A stretch of 64,000 bases of DNA from Candidatus Obscuribacterales bacterium (GTDB lineage Bacteria; Cyanobacteriota; Vampirovibrionia; Obscuribacterales; Obscuribacteraceae): contig JAIETF010000069.1 of the NCBI GenBank assembly GCA_019745415.1, positions 17,262 to 81,261 of the forward strand, given 5' to 3'. Position numbers and translations under genes: made by a program. Under the pieces are notes generated by a model. The model saw only the letters and a program-made list of their open reading frames with translations, did no database searches and had not been told where the DNA came from. Shown in pieces: positions 43,631-53,390 of this stretch; within the stretch, counting starts at the first letter, position 1, and each line of letters opens with the position of its first letter.

Positions 43631-44629
43631 ATGACAATGAACAAATTCAAACTATTTTGCAAGCAATTTCAATACGGTGGCATAGCCGGTCTAATGCTGG
43701 CGCTGACAATGACCACTGCCGTCAGTGCCCAACCGATCTTCAATCTCAACAACAGCCAACCGGCCAATCAAGCCCTGGCCGCACCGCCGCTTTCTTTTGT
43801 CGATGTCAATTCCGGTCGCTTCGGCAAGCTTGAGATTTCTATGGACGACGGTCAGTTTCTTTCCGGTTCCACAGATAACTTACATTTGATTGCCAGAGAC
43901 ATGGACTTTGCCCAGGGCGAATTGAAAAGTCTGGATCTCGAGCTCAAGGGTGCCCATCTGCGTGACTTCATAGTCGATAAGTTGACTCTCAGCACCCAGG
44001 GCACACTTAGTTTCGACAGTGGGCTTTTGCTCAATCAAAAAATGCTCCAGTTTCGCAGCCCGGCCGAGGCGCAAGTAACTGCCTTGATTTCACAAGAGAG
44101 TCTGAATAAATTTCTCAAAGCACCAACTACTCTCAACCGTCTGTCTGTCACAGCCGGCCAACCCGGCTCAATTTTGAGCAAGCTCTTAGGTTTGGCTCAA
44201 GGCGGGCAGCCGCAATCAAGTCAACAGGGACAACTGACCCAAAGCGGCGGAGCGCCGGGTAGCTTTGGTCTGACAATGGAAACAGCCAATCTATCGCTCC
44301 TAAAATCAAACAAAATCAATATTCAGGCTGTGGGCAAACTGGGTCTTTCTCAACTTGCCATCCCCTTAAATGCCGAGGTGGAAAGTCGTCTTTATCTTGA
44401 AAACGGCTGGGTACAGGTTGGCGATACTAAACTAATGACAGCCGGACAGGAAATTTCCCCCCAGTTATCGCAAATGCTGGTTGAGAAGATAAACAATCTG
44501 TCAAACCTAGGTCAGAAGTCGGATGACATTCATTTCAGCTTCACCGATCTCAAGGTAGTGCCTGGAAAGCAGCTTATGGTTACCGGAACGGCCATGGTAA
44601 ATAGACTTCGCTTTGGCCGACAAGGCTAG
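43631..44629 (+). CDS. LmeA/DUF2993-family lipid-binding exported protein
   Basis: The 332-residue protein has a signal peptide (FQYGGIAGLMLALTMTTAVSAQ). It then follows the DUF2993 pattern: VNSGRFGKLEISMDD, then IARDMDFAQGELKSLDLELKG and a repeat of the beta-rich layout with ALISQESLNKFL at about 148-160. Mycobacterial LmeA binds phospholipid in the periplasm; cyanobacteria carry many relatives. A Gly/Gln-rich insertion at about 190-215 splits the domain. An alternative ATG lies two codons downstream. It lies just before rph. Confidence 0.75.
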   Translation: MTMNKFKLFCKQFQYGGIAGLMLALTMTTAVSAQPIFNLNNSQPANQALAAPPLSFVDVNSGRFGKLEISMDDGQFLSGSTDNLHLIARDMDFAQGELKSLDLELKGAHLRDFIVDKLTLSTQGTLSFDSGLLLNQKMLQFRSPAEAQVTALISQESLNKFLKAPTTLNRLSVTAGQPGSILSKLLGLAQGGQPQSSQQGQLTQSGGAPGSFGLTMETANLSLLKSNKINIQAVGKLGLSQLAIPLNAEVESRLYLENGWVQVGDTKLMTAGQEISPQLSQMLVEKINNLSNLGQKSDDIHFSFTDLKVVPGKQLMVTGTAMVNRLRFGRQG

Positions 44630-44681
44630 ACATAAGATATACTAATTGGGTCGCTTGCTTCACCTAGAAAGCGAGATATTG

Positions 44682-45407
44682 ATGTATAAGCGGCGCGATA
44701 ACAGACAATGGGACCAGCTTCGGCCGGTTCGGTTTACGCGCAATTACACTAAAAACGCAGACGGTTCAGTCCTTGTAGAGTTTGGCGATACCAAAGTCTT
44801 TACTACGGCGAAAATCGAAGAGCGTGTACCGGCCTTCCTTATCGGCAAAGGAGAGGGTTGGGTTACTGCTGAGTATTCAATGCTGCCTGGTTCGACCCTG
44901 GTTCGCTCTCCGCGGGAAGTAACCAGAGGGCAACCGAGCGGCCGCACCTCAGAGATTCAAAGATTGATTGGTCGCTGCTTGAGAGCAGTGGTTGACCGGC
45001 GCGCCATGGGCGAAAGAACTATCACTATCGACTGTGACGTACTGCAGGCGGATGCCGGGACCAGAGTAGCCAGTATCTGCGGCGGCTTCATCGCCCTCTA
45101 TGATGCCCTCTCTAAACTTAGAAAGAGCGGTGTTTTCGACGATCTGCCCATTACCGAGCACATGGCTGCTGTTTCAGTCGTGCAGATAAATGGTCAACTT
45201 CTCATAGATCCCAATTACTCGGAAGACTCACAAGCCGAAATGGATTCGAACATAGTGCTCACTGAGTCAGGCAAGATTCTTGAATTGCAGATGACCTCCG
45301 AAGCAAAGCCCTATGACCCGACCAAACTGGCAGACTTGATGAATCTAGCCAATAAAGGCATCAAAGAAATAATCTCTCTACAGATGGAAACCCTGAACAA
45401 GCGATAA
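44682..45407 (+). CDS. rph: Ribonuclease PH
   Basis: RNase PH trims tRNA 3' ends by phosphorolysis. I start it at the ATG at 44682, which gives MYKRRDNRQWDQLRPVRF, the family N-terminus. A TTG 36 bp upstream in frame adds residues with no family match. It has ILVEFGDTKVF-type sequence (here VLVEFGDTKVFTTAKIEE), then GWVTAEYSMLPGST, EIQRLIGRCLRAVVD and IDCDVLQADAGTR. The resulting 241 residues match the usual 238-240. The phosphate-site Arg residues and the catalytic Asp are present. Confidence 0.95.
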   Translation: MYKRRDNRQWDQLRPVRFTRNYTKNADGSVLVEFGDTKVFTTAKIEERVPAFLIGKGEGWVTAEYSMLPGSTLVRSPREVTRGQPSGRTSEIQRLIGRCLRAVVDRRAMGERTITIDCDVLQADAGTRVASICGGFIALYDALSKLRKSGVFDDLPITEHMAAVSVVQINGQLLIDPNYSEDSQAEMDSNIVLTESGKILELQMTSEAKPYDPTKLADLMNLANKGIKEIISLQMETLNKR

Positions 45408-45567
45408 GTTAAGCCGGGCTTATAAATCAGTCGGGAAAGGAGCCTCGCTTCGGCTCTATTTGGAATCTGTATTTCTATCTGTACAAAGATGTTAAATTTA
45501 TGCTTTTTCCTCGTGACAACATAGAATTAGTCTATACACTTAAGTAGTTAGATCTTGAGAATGGCAG

Positions 45568-47115
45568 TTGGAAGAAACATTAGACTTCAATCCGATTAGG
45601 GAATCATTCAGGGACATTACCCCCTGGAGATTGTTTGTTTCAACCCTCAGGGTAATGACTCGAATTTACAAGTTACAGGGTATGCAGGCCACCCTGCGTG
45701 TCATTCCCATAGTCTGGACAATAATCTGGTCCACCCGCGGCTTCTCTCGCTATCATGCCGAAGAGTTTGAAAAGGCACGCAGTTCGGTTGGCGAGGCTGT
45801 TGACCGTGAAGAAGAAGCATTGTCGAGCCAAGACTATGAAGAGTACAGGACACTGGGACGCTGGCTGACCAGAAGACTGCATGATTTGGGACCGACTTTC
45901 ATCAAGATCGGACAGACTCTCTCAACCCGTGCCGACCTTTTGCCCTTGCCGGCCATGCTCGAACTAGCTCAGTTGCAAGAGAATGTCGACGCCTTTCCAT
46001 ACGAAGTCGCTCAGGCAGTTATTGAAAGAGAGTTGGGTGGCAAACCCGAAACACTTTACAAGACTTTCGAGAGAGAAGCACTAGCAGCCGCCAGCCTCTC
46101 ACAAGCTTACCGAGCCACCTTGCATGATGGCCGCGAAGTGGTCGTGAAAGTGCAGAGACCTGACCTCTCTAAAGTAATTGTGCTGGATATTCAAATACTT
46201 TCGGCCATTGCCGATGAAGTGATGAAATACCCCAGTCTATGCAGACACACCGATTGGCCGGGAGTGGTGGAAGAATTCGCCCGCACAATCATGGAAGAAG
46301 TGGACTATATCAGGGAAGGTCGCAATGCCGACACTTTCAGAAGCAACTATCGCAATTTCGACCGCATCTACATTCCTAGAATTATCTGGAAGCTGACAGG
46401 AAGACGCGTTCTCACCATCGAATATGTCTCAGGTATCAAGATCACCGATGTCGAAGGCATTAAGGCCATGGGTCTCGACCCGGAAGAAATCACCCGCACT
46501 GGGGCAAACTTCTACCTCAGACAACTCTTGGAAGAAGGCTTCTTCCATGCCGACCCGCACCCAGGCAATATGCGAGTCATGGCCGACGGCAGAGTCGGTA
46601 TCTTCGATTTTGGTATGGTTGGCAGACTTTCGCCTGAACTGAAGCAGCACCTCGTAAACGCCTTTCTGCATACTGTGCAGAGAGAGTACAGACTATTAGT
46701 GGACGATTTTGTCGGCATGGGCTTTCTCAAACCAGAAGCAGATCGCGATGCTCTTTGTCGCGACCTCACCCCCATTATCGATTCACGTTTTGCCGATGGT
46801 CTAACCAGGGTGCGCTTCCGCAAAATGCTCTTCGATTTTTCCGAAGTCTGCTTTGAGTATCCCTTCCGCCTGCCTTCCGAGTTTACCTATGTGATGCGCG
46901 CTCTTCTCACACTGGAAGGCATTGCTCTGACAATCAATCCAAAATTCAACTTTGTCGACGCCGCCATGCCTTTTGCCCATCGCCTGGTTTTGAAAAACAA
47001 TCAGGTTTTGAGCCAAGCTATATTCAAAGAAGTCTTCAACGACGGAAAGTTCAACCGTCAAGCAGCGATCAAACTGCTCAAAACTGCGGCATCTCTCACC
47101 GGAAGCCTTAGGTAG
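45568..47115 (+). CDS. ABC1/UbiB (AarF) family atypical kinase
   Basis: The 515-residue protein has the KxGQ motif in FIKIGQTLSTRADLLP and the Ala-rich loop AAASLSQAYRATLHDGREVVVKVQRP. It then has EVDYIREGRNADTF, FFHADPHPGNMRVM and FDFGMVGRL with the metal-binding Asp. These identify the UbiB/COQ8 group, which uses ATP to help quinone or lipid metabolism at the membrane. The hydrophobic C-terminal helix of the UbiB group is not obvious here. The start is a TTG; the ATG seven bases upstream is out of frame. Confidence 0.9.
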   Translation: MEETLDFNPIRESFRDITPWRLFVSTLRVMTRIYKLQGMQATLRVIPIVWTIIWSTRGFSRYHAEEFEKARSSVGEAVDREEEALSSQDYEEYRTLGRWLTRRLHDLGPTFIKIGQTLSTRADLLPLPAMLELAQLQENVDAFPYEVAQAVIERELGGKPETLYKTFEREALAAASLSQAYRATLHDGREVVVKVQRPDLSKVIVLDIQILSAIADEVMKYPSLCRHTDWPGVVEEFARTIMEEVDYIREGRNADTFRSNYRNFDRIYIPRIIWKLTGRRVLTIEYVSGIKITDVEGIKAMGLDPEEITRTGANFYLRQLLEEGFFHADPHPGNMRVMADGRVGIFDFGMVGRLSPELKQHLVNAFLHTVQREYRLLVDDFVGMGFLKPEADRDALCRDLTPIIDSRFADGLTRVRFRKMLFDFSEVCFEYPFRLPSEFTYVMRALLTLEGIALTINPKFNFVDAAMPFAHRLVLKNNQVLSQAIFKEVFNDGKFNRQAAIKLLKTAASLTGSLR

Positions 47116-47252
47116 CCGAGGGCATTAATCTGCTCTTTTAGCTGTTCTATTACTTGTCCCTTTAAATGTTTCTAGTAAAGGCCCACAAAAGCCTCTAGAC
47201 ATGCAAAATATCAATGTAAAGAGGGTCTATCTTGTTATGTGGCTGAAAGCAA

Positions 47253-47930
47253 GTGTCTAGAGATACGACTGTCGTAGACAAAAATTATGCAGAGGAAAAA
47301 GCCTGCATAAAATGTCGTCGTTCTCTGGAAGCCAGGGCTAAATTCTGCGGCAATTGCGGTTCTGAACAGCCCAAAATGGTTTACTACCCCGAAATGCAAT
47401 CTGTACAGATTGGCCAGATTAGCCCGCTCAATCATCATAATCATAGACAACTGAGCCTCAGCCAGGAACTTGCGATGGTCGGCAGCCGCGTCGCCCAGGC
47501 GAGACAAGAGAGCCTCAGCTCACCCAACCAAAACCTGGTCACAAGAGAAAATTCGGGTCAAGAAGAGTCCAGGGCGGTCTATAACACACCGGAGTTCGCC
47601 AAGCGCAGAAAGAGACGTATTCCAGTTGAATTGAAAGAAGAACTGGCGGCGCTGCAGCTATCTAAAGCCAAGCAGAAAGCTTTTCTTCTGATGCACTGGA
47701 TTATCTTTCTGATTAGCAATTTAATCGGCTTATACATTGCCTTGAAATGCTATTTTGAATATAACGGGGACGAAGTAGCCAAAATCATGGTGGCAACAAC
47801 ACCTCTCATGTTTATCAATCTGACGGCATTAGTCTGCCTCAGCCCGATAAAAGGCACCAAACGGGAACTAGCTCGACTAAAAGAGCGGGAAACCTATATA
47901 AGACTGGAATTGGAAGTAGACGCCGACTAG
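47253..47930 (+). CDS. Zinc-ribbon protein with two membrane helices
   Basis: It starts at GTG. The N-terminus carries a zinc ribbon, CIKCRRSLEARAKFCGNCG (C18, C21, C32, C35). A polar linker to about 140 is followed by two membrane helices near 147-170 (HWIIFLISNLIGLYIALKCY) and 178-200. It has 225 residues and no known family. The hybrid kinase gene begins 2 bp after its stop, so it may be a membrane partner of that otherwise soluble kinase. Confidence 0.7.
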   Translation: MSRDTTVVDKNYAEEKACIKCRRSLEARAKFCGNCGSEQPKMVYYPEMQSVQIGQISPLNHHNHRQLSLSQELAMVGSRVAQARQESLSSPNQNLVTRENSGQEESRAVYNTPEFAKRRKRRIPVELKEELAALQLSKAKQKAFLLMHWIIFLISNLIGLYIALKCYFEYNGDEVAKIMVATTPLMFINLTALVCLSPIKGTKRELARLKERETYIRLELEVDAD

Positions 47931-47931
47931 T

Positions 47932-50900
47932 TTGTTCCAAACCAATTATTCGGCAATTTCTTTTATGAATAAGTTGCAGGTAGAGGCTCTCAAGGCCCAG
48001 ATTTTTGCCCTAGCCCTTAAATATGGGGCTAGGCAGTGCTTGCTGATGAAGAGCGATGAGAACGGTATCGAATGGAGCGAAGGCAAAGAACTTATTTCAA
48101 AAAAACTGAACTCAAAAGAACTGGACTTCAAGAATCTACTGGAAGAGGCGAGGACCAATCTAGAAATCACACTGGAGACTATTGTAGTCGAAGAAATAGA
48201 GCGCAAAGTCTTGTTTGTTAGAGAGAAACAAGAAGACTTAGAAAGCCAACAGCTGAGACAGGAACTGAAAGACCTCAAGCAAAAGTTTTCGGCTATCTTT
48301 GACCAGACTTTTCAGTTCACCGGTCTTGTTTCACCGGAAGGCATTCTATTGGAGTGCAACCAGACCGCTCTCAAGTTTGCCGGATTGACTTGGGATGAAG
48401 CTATTGGAAAGCCCTTCTGGGAATTGAAATGGTGGTCTCGCTCGCCGGAGGCAAAAGACCAACTGAAAGAGGCAATAGCAAGAGCTCGAAATGGCGAGTT
48501 AGTTCGAGCCACCGTAGAGAACATCGGAGTCGATGAAAGTTCAGTCATGCTGGACTTTTCAATGAAACCAATCTTCAATGAAAAGGGCGAAGTCATATTC
48601 TTGATTCCGGAAGGACGAGACATTACCGATAGACTAGAAGCAGAGAGAGAACTGGAACTGAGAGCGGAAGCCCTGGCGGAAGCTAATGCCAGGCTGAAAG
48701 AATCGGAAAAACTAAAGTCTGAATTTCTGGCCAATGTATCGCATGAATTGCGGACACCGCTTACCTTAACCTTGGCTCCGCTGGAGACCTTGCTGGCAGG
48801 AGAGGCAGGAGGGATTAGCCAAGAGCAGAAGCCCTTTCTAGAACTTATGCACAATAACTGCAATCGTCTGCTTTCAATGGTGAACGGTCTTCTAGACTTC
48901 TCAAAACTGGAAGCGGGCAAGGTCAACGTCAATAGAGAAGCAGTAGATATAGTCAAATTAGTGCAAACCCTGGCAAACGACTTCAAGCCGCTCCTGGCTA
49001 AGCGAGATCTGAAGCTGACTCTTACCTTGCCAGAGCAACCACTTTGGGTTGAAATTGACCGTTATCTAACCGAGCGTATTCTCTTCAACCTACTTTCTAA
49101 TGCAGTCAAGTTTACTCCGGCAGGCTCTGTTTCTATTGAGCTAAGAAGACTGCCTGATGATATGGTGGAAATCTTGGTTAGCGATACCGGAGTTGGTATC
49201 AAAGCCGCCGAACTGCCCAATCTCTTTGTGCGCTTCAGACAGCTGGAAGGTTCATCGGCTAGACGTTTTGAAGGTACCGGACTAGGACTGGCCTTGGTCA
49301 AAGAGTTTGCCGAATTGATGCAGGGCGATGTTCGAGTTGAAAGCTTAGAAGGTCGAGGCTCGACCTTTTCTGTCAAACTAAAGGCTCAAGAGTGCAAGAA
49401 AAGTGAAAGTACTGAACCGGAAGTACGAGGCAAACGTCAAGCTCTGCCTCGCTTTGATCCGATGAAAGAATATCAAAGGGGCGTCAAATCGGCTTCCGAG
49501 ATTGTCAAAAGCAACAAAGCTACTGTGCTTGTCGCCGAAGATAACAGTGAACTAGCCAATTACATTCACTACTTACTCAAAGACTTCTGTCAGGTGAAAC
49601 TGGCGGCGAACGGAAAAGAAGCCTTACGCATCTTAGAAGAAGAACAGCCGGACCTTATTTTGTCTGATGTGATGATGCCTGAAATGGACGGACTGCAGCT
49701 CTGCCAGGAAGTGAAGAGCAAGGAAGAATGGTCCTCAATACCGGTTATTTTTCTGACTGCCTTGACCCACCGTGATGCTCTGTTGAAAGGCTGGCAGGCC
49801 GGCGCCGACGACTATCTTTTCAAGCCCTTTCACCCCACCGAGCTAACTACCAGAATTAGGTCGGCTCTGAAAATCAAGAAAGATCTGAGTAAACTACACC
49901 AAAACCTTCGAAACAGTAGAGATGAAGCCCTGCAAGCCGATACATTCAAGAGCCAATTTGTCTCAATGCTCTCTCACGAAATCAGAACACCCCTGAACGC
50001 CGTCATCGGCATGAGCGAATTGCTCAGCCAGACCAAGCTGAGCACCGAGCAAGAAAACTTGCTCAAGACCGTGCAATACTCAGCCTCCATGCTCATGGAC
50101 TTGCTCAACAATGTGCTTAACTTCACAAAACTAGAGGCGGGCAAGTTCGAACAAGAAACAATTGAATTTATGACCAAAGATTTGGTCAATGAATCACTGG
50201 AATTACTGAGCCCGGCAGCTAGACGGAAGAATCTTACCCTCAAGGCGGAAATAGATCAGGAAGTTCCATTAATTGTGGAAGCCGATCTCTCTAGACTAAG
50301 GCAAGTGCTGGTCAATCTCTTGAGCAATGCAGTCAAATTCACCGACGCTGGTGAAGTAGCACTAAAGCTCAAGTTGGAAGCCAAGGACACCCGTCGAGCC
50401 ATCTTGCGATTTTCAGTGATTGATACCGGTTGCGGTATCGCAGCCGAAAAACTTGAAGACATCTTCAAGCCATTCTTTCAAGCCGACGCTAGTATTGCTC
50501 GTAATTTCGGAGGAACGGGCCTTGGTCTGGCCATCTGTCGCAGCCTGGTAGAAAGCATGGGCGGCAGCATTGAATTGACGAGTAAAATCGGACGAGGCTC
50601 ATGCTTTAGCTTTTCAATTCCGGTAAAAATAAAAGACAAAAAAGAGAATACAAATGACAATACCAACTATCTAGTCTCTGACAAAATAGTTGAGGCAAAT
50701 AGCCCGGAGAAACTTTTCAGTACCAAGAATCGACCGGAAGAAAAGCGAGAGTTGATTCTAATTGCCGAGGACAATCCAGCCAATCGGGCTCTGCTTTCCT
50801 TACAACTAAAGGCCCTCGGCTACCGCTCACAATCAGTAGATAGCGCCGACCGGCTTATATTAGAGTTCCAGAAAGGTATCTACGACCTAATCATTGTTGA

Positions 50901-51144
50901 CTGCCAAATGCCGCTAATAGACGGCTTCGAAGCCGCTTTAAGAATCAGACAGCTGGAACAAGATATAGCGCAAGATGGTGACTACGAGAGAAAACGCCTC
51001 CCGATATTGGCAATCAGCGAAGAGAACTTATTTAGTGGGGAAATACCATACAGCCAATATGGCATCGACCGACTGCTCTTAAAGCCTGCCAAACTGAGCA
51101 CTTTGCGCGAAGCGCTAGAAGACTGCCTGCGCGGCCCCGTATAA
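47932..51144 (+). CDS. Hybrid sensor kinase: PAS - kinase - receiver - kinase - receiver
   Basis: The 1070 residues hold two complete kinases in one chain. PAS spans about 118-235. Kinase 1 has H271 in ANVSHELRTPLTL, N-box LLSNAVKF and GTGLGLALVKEF. Receiver 1 has D579 in LSDVMMPEMDG and K631. Kinase 2 has H682 in SMLSHEIRTPLNAVIG and GTGLGLAICRSL. Receiver 2 has D990 in VDCQMPLIDG and K1051. There is no membrane helix or DNA-binding domain. The first 115 residues are a non-PAS helical region with coiled coil. The start is TTG at 47932; an ATG at codon 12 is equally possible. Confidence 0.93.
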   Translation: MFQTNYSAISFMNKLQVEALKAQIFALALKYGARQCLLMKSDENGIEWSEGKELISKKLNSKELDFKNLLEEARTNLEITLETIVVEEIERKVLFVREKQEDLESQQLRQELKDLKQKFSAIFDQTFQFTGLVSPEGILLECNQTALKFAGLTWDEAIGKPFWELKWWSRSPEAKDQLKEAIARARNGELVRATVENIGVDESSVMLDFSMKPIFNEKGEVIFLIPEGRDITDRLEAERELELRAEALAEANARLKESEKLKSEFLANVSHELRTPLTLTLAPLETLLAGEAGGISQEQKPFLELMHNNCNRLLSMVNGLLDFSKLEAGKVNVNREAVDIVKLVQTLANDFKPLLAKRDLKLTLTLPEQPLWVEIDRYLTERILFNLLSNAVKFTPAGSVSIELRRLPDDMVEILVSDTGVGIKAAELPNLFVRFRQLEGSSARRFEGTGLGLALVKEFAELMQGDVRVESLEGRGSTFSVKLKAQECKKSESTEPEVRGKRQALPRFDPMKEYQRGVKSASEIVKSNKATVLVAEDNSELANYIHYLLKDFCQVKLAANGKEALRILEEEQPDLILSDVMMPEMDGLQLCQEVKSKEEWSSIPVIFLTALTHRDALLKGWQAGADDYLFKPFHPTELTTRIRSALKIKKDLSKLHQNLRNSRDEALQADTFKSQFVSMLSHEIRTPLNAVIGMSELLSQTKLSTEQENLLKTVQYSASMLMDLLNNVLNFTKLEAGKFEQETIEFMTKDLVNESLELLSPAARRKNLTLKAEIDQEVPLIVEADLSRLRQVLVNLLSNAVKFTDAGEVALKLKLEAKDTRRAILRFSVIDTGCGIAAEKLEDIFKPFFQADASIARNFGGTGLGLAICRSLVESMGGSIELTSKIGRGSCFSFSIPVKIKDKKENTNDNTNYLVSDKIVEANSPEKLFSTKNRPEEKRELILIAEDNPANRALLSLQLKALGYRSQSVDSADRLILEFQKGIYDLIIVDCQMPLIDGFEAALRIRQLEQDIAQDGDYERKRLPILAISEENLFSGEIPYSQYGIDRLLLKPAKLSTLREALEDCLRGPV

Positions 51145-51173
51145 AAGTCTGCACAAAGACAAGTTTAAGTCAC

Positions 51174-52631
51174 CTAATTCTCAGGCTTCCAGCGCAAGTT
51201 GGGCTTGCGAGCGGCTGTGGCCTCATCGAGGCGACCAACCGGAGTGTTATGGGGAGCACTCAAGACAAGCTCTTTATTCTCGTCAATCTCTTTGTCTATG
51301 GTGACCATAATTTCGGCAAAGCGATCGAGAGTTTCTTTGCACTCGGTCTCGGTGGGCTCAATCATCATAGCTTCAGGCACCACCAGAGGGAAATAAACAG
51401 TCGGAGCGTGCACACCATAATCAAGCAAGCGCTTAGCTATATTGAGTGTAGGCACACCTCTCTCTTTCTGCTTAACGCCTGAAAGAACGAATTCGTGCAT
51501 ACACGGCTGATGATGCGCGACTACGAAATTGTTGGAAAGTTTCTTCTTGAGATAGTTGGCATTCAAAATGGCATCTTTAGAAACTTGGAAGAGTCCGTCG
51601 CCGCCATGGGCGAGCAGATAAGAATAGGCTCGCACCAAAATACCAAAGTTACCGTAGAAGCCTTTCACCTTACCTATAGACTGGGGTCTATCCCAATTGA
51701 GTGTAAAGCCGCCCTCTTTAGTCTTCTCAACGGTTGGTTTGGGCAGGAAGGGTTGCAGAATATCACGGCAGGCTACAGCACAACCACCGGGTCCGCCGCC
51801 GCCGTGAGGAGTCGAGAAAGTCTTGTGAAGATTGAGGTGGCAGACGTCAAAGCCCATGTCGCCAGGTCTGACTATGCCCATGATGGCATTCAAATTGGCG
51901 CCGTCATAGTAGAGCAAGCCGCCGGCATCGTGCACCAGCTTCTGCACTTCCATGATTTCTTCTTCAAAGAGACCAAGGGTATTGGGGTTAGTCAACATGA
52001 TGGCGGCGGTATCGTCACCCAGCACTGACTTGAGTGAATCGATATCGACAAGACCTTTGCTATTGCTCTTGATCTCAACCACTTCGAAGCCGAGCAATGC
52101 GGCAGTGGCGGGGTTGGTACCATGGGCAGTGTCAGGGACTATTACTTTCTTGCGCTTGTGATCGGCTTTAGCTTCGAAATAGGCTTTAATAAGCAAAAGA
52201 CCGGTCATCTCACCATGGGCACCGGCAGCCGGCTGCAAGGTGACATGGGGCAAGCCGACAACGGCGGCGATAGACTCCTGCAAATTATAGAGAAGCTCCA
52301 GTGCACCTTGAATCTGGTCCACCGGTTGGTGTGGATGCAATTCTCTAAAGCCTTCCAAAGCGGCCATGACATCATTGACCTTGGGATTGTACTTCATGGT
52401 ACAGGAGCCGAGCGGATAGAAACCGGTGTCGATGGAGTGATTCAACTGCGAGAGTCTGACAAAATGCCGCACTGCCTCTAACTCACTTACCTCGGGCAAA
52501 GCCGGCGGCTTATCACGCAAGAAAGCGGCAGGAATCAAATCGCCGAGTTTCTTTGACGGTACCTGGGTGCCAGGTAAAATCTCTGCTCTTCTTCCAGCTC
52601 TTGATTTTTCGTAGATAAGCTTTTCCATCAT
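51174..52631 (-). CDS. gcvPB: Glycine dehydrogenase (decarboxylating) subunit 2
   Basis: GcvPB is the PLP-carrying half of the split P-protein of the glycine cleavage system. It shows DTGFYPLGSCTMKYNPK, ALELLYNLQ, the AGAHGEMTGLL segment, VPDTAHGTNPATAA and the PLP Lys K270 in NLHKTFSTPHGGGGPGG. The length of 485 residues fits the split form. gcvPA, gcvT and gcvH are not in the window. It starts 20 bp after the RNase D-type exonuclease gene, so there is no room for a glycine riboswitch. Confidence 0.95.
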   Translation of the reverse strand: MMEKLIYEKSRAGRRAEILPGTQVPSKKLGDLIPAAFLRDKPPALPEVSELEAVRHFVRLSQLNHSIDTGFYPLGSCTMKYNPKVNDVMAALEGFRELHPHQPVDQIQGALELLYNLQESIAAVVGLPHVTLQPAAGAHGEMTGLLLIKAYFEAKADHKRKKVIVPDTAHGTNPATAALLGFEVVEIKSNSKGLVDIDSLKSVLGDDTAAIMLTNPNTLGLFEEEIMEVQKLVHDAGGLLYYDGANLNAIMGIVRPGDMGFDVCHLNLHKTFSTPHGGGGPGGCAVACRDILQPFLPKPTVEKTKEGGFTLNWDRPQSIGKVKGFYGNFGILVRAYSYLLAHGGDGLFQVSKDAILNANYLKKKLSNNFVVAHHQPCMHEFVLSGVKQKERGVPTLNIAKRLLDYGVHAPTVYFPLVVPEAMMIEPTETECKETLDRFAEIMVTIDKEIDENKELVLSAPHNTPVGRLDEATAARKPNLRWKPEN

Positions 52632-52651
52632 TTCCCTCTAGTTAATTAGGT

Positions 52652-53308
52652 TCAGTGCTCAAAAATATCTCTATAGCCAAGTCTGTCGAGTTCGCAAATA
52701 GTAGGCAGAGCTCGACATAGTTCGGCATGCACATCGGTACGCTCTTCTCTTTCAAGAAGTTCGACAATAATCTGGTAAATCGGCAGAAGCATACGCACAT
52801 CATTGGCGGCGTATTCCAACTGCGACTCGGTAAGGTGCGGCTGAGCCCAGTCGCTGGTCTGGTCAGACTTATCTAGCTCAATGGCCAATAGCTCGCGGGT
52901 AAGCTCTTTGAGACTATGTTTATCTGTATAGGTACGCACCAATTTGGACGCAATCTTGGTACAGAAAATGGGATTGACGTCGATACCAAGGTAATACTTC
53001 AGAACTGAAACATCGAAACGAGCATAGTGAAAGAGCTTGATCACATTCTCAGCATGGCAGAGAGTTTTGACATTGCTAGGCAAGCTAGGGTCGAACAAAC
53101 TTTTGTCTTTATATCTGACAAAACTTACAACGCCTTCATCATCGCAAATCTGCACTAGACAAAGACGATCCCGGCGCAGAATCAAGCCCCTGGTCTCAGT
53201 ATCAATAGCTATAACTTTCTTGGTCAAATAATGCCTCAGTCTGTCATCTGGCAAATCGCCCTCAAACAGCTCAGGTTTTCTGTGCTTGACCAGCAAATCA
53301 GTCTTCAA
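52652..53308 (-). CDS. RNase D-type 3'-5' exonuclease (DEDDy)
   Basis: It is a single exonuclease domain of 218 residues. Exo I is VIAIDTETRGL with D36 and E38. Exo II is FHYARFDVSVL with its Asp. Exo III is LEYAANDVRMLLPI with the Tyr and Asp of the DEDDy class. The HRDC domains of E. coli RNase D are absent. It could trim RNA or repair DNA. It is first of a two-gene unit with gcvPB. Confidence 0.9.
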   Translation of the reverse strand: MKTDLLVKHRKPELFEGDLPDDRLRHYLTKKVIAIDTETRGLILRRDRLCLVQICDDEGVVSFVRYKDKSLFDPSLPSNVKTLCHAENVIKLFHYARFDVSVLKYYLGIDVNPIFCTKIASKLVRTYTDKHSLKELTRELLAIELDKSDQTSDWAQPHLTESQLEYAANDVRMLLPIYQIIVELLEREERTDVHAELCRALPTICELDRLGYRDIFEH

Positions 53309-53390
53309 AAGGTCCCCCTGATATTTATCCCTGAGCCAAATTATAGAAGCTTGTCGAAGCTTCAGTCCAAGTATAGAGAGCTTCTAATCT

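Noticed and set aside
52632..52651. Glycine riboswitch before gcvPB
   Set aside because: The gap to the upstream gene is only 20 bp.
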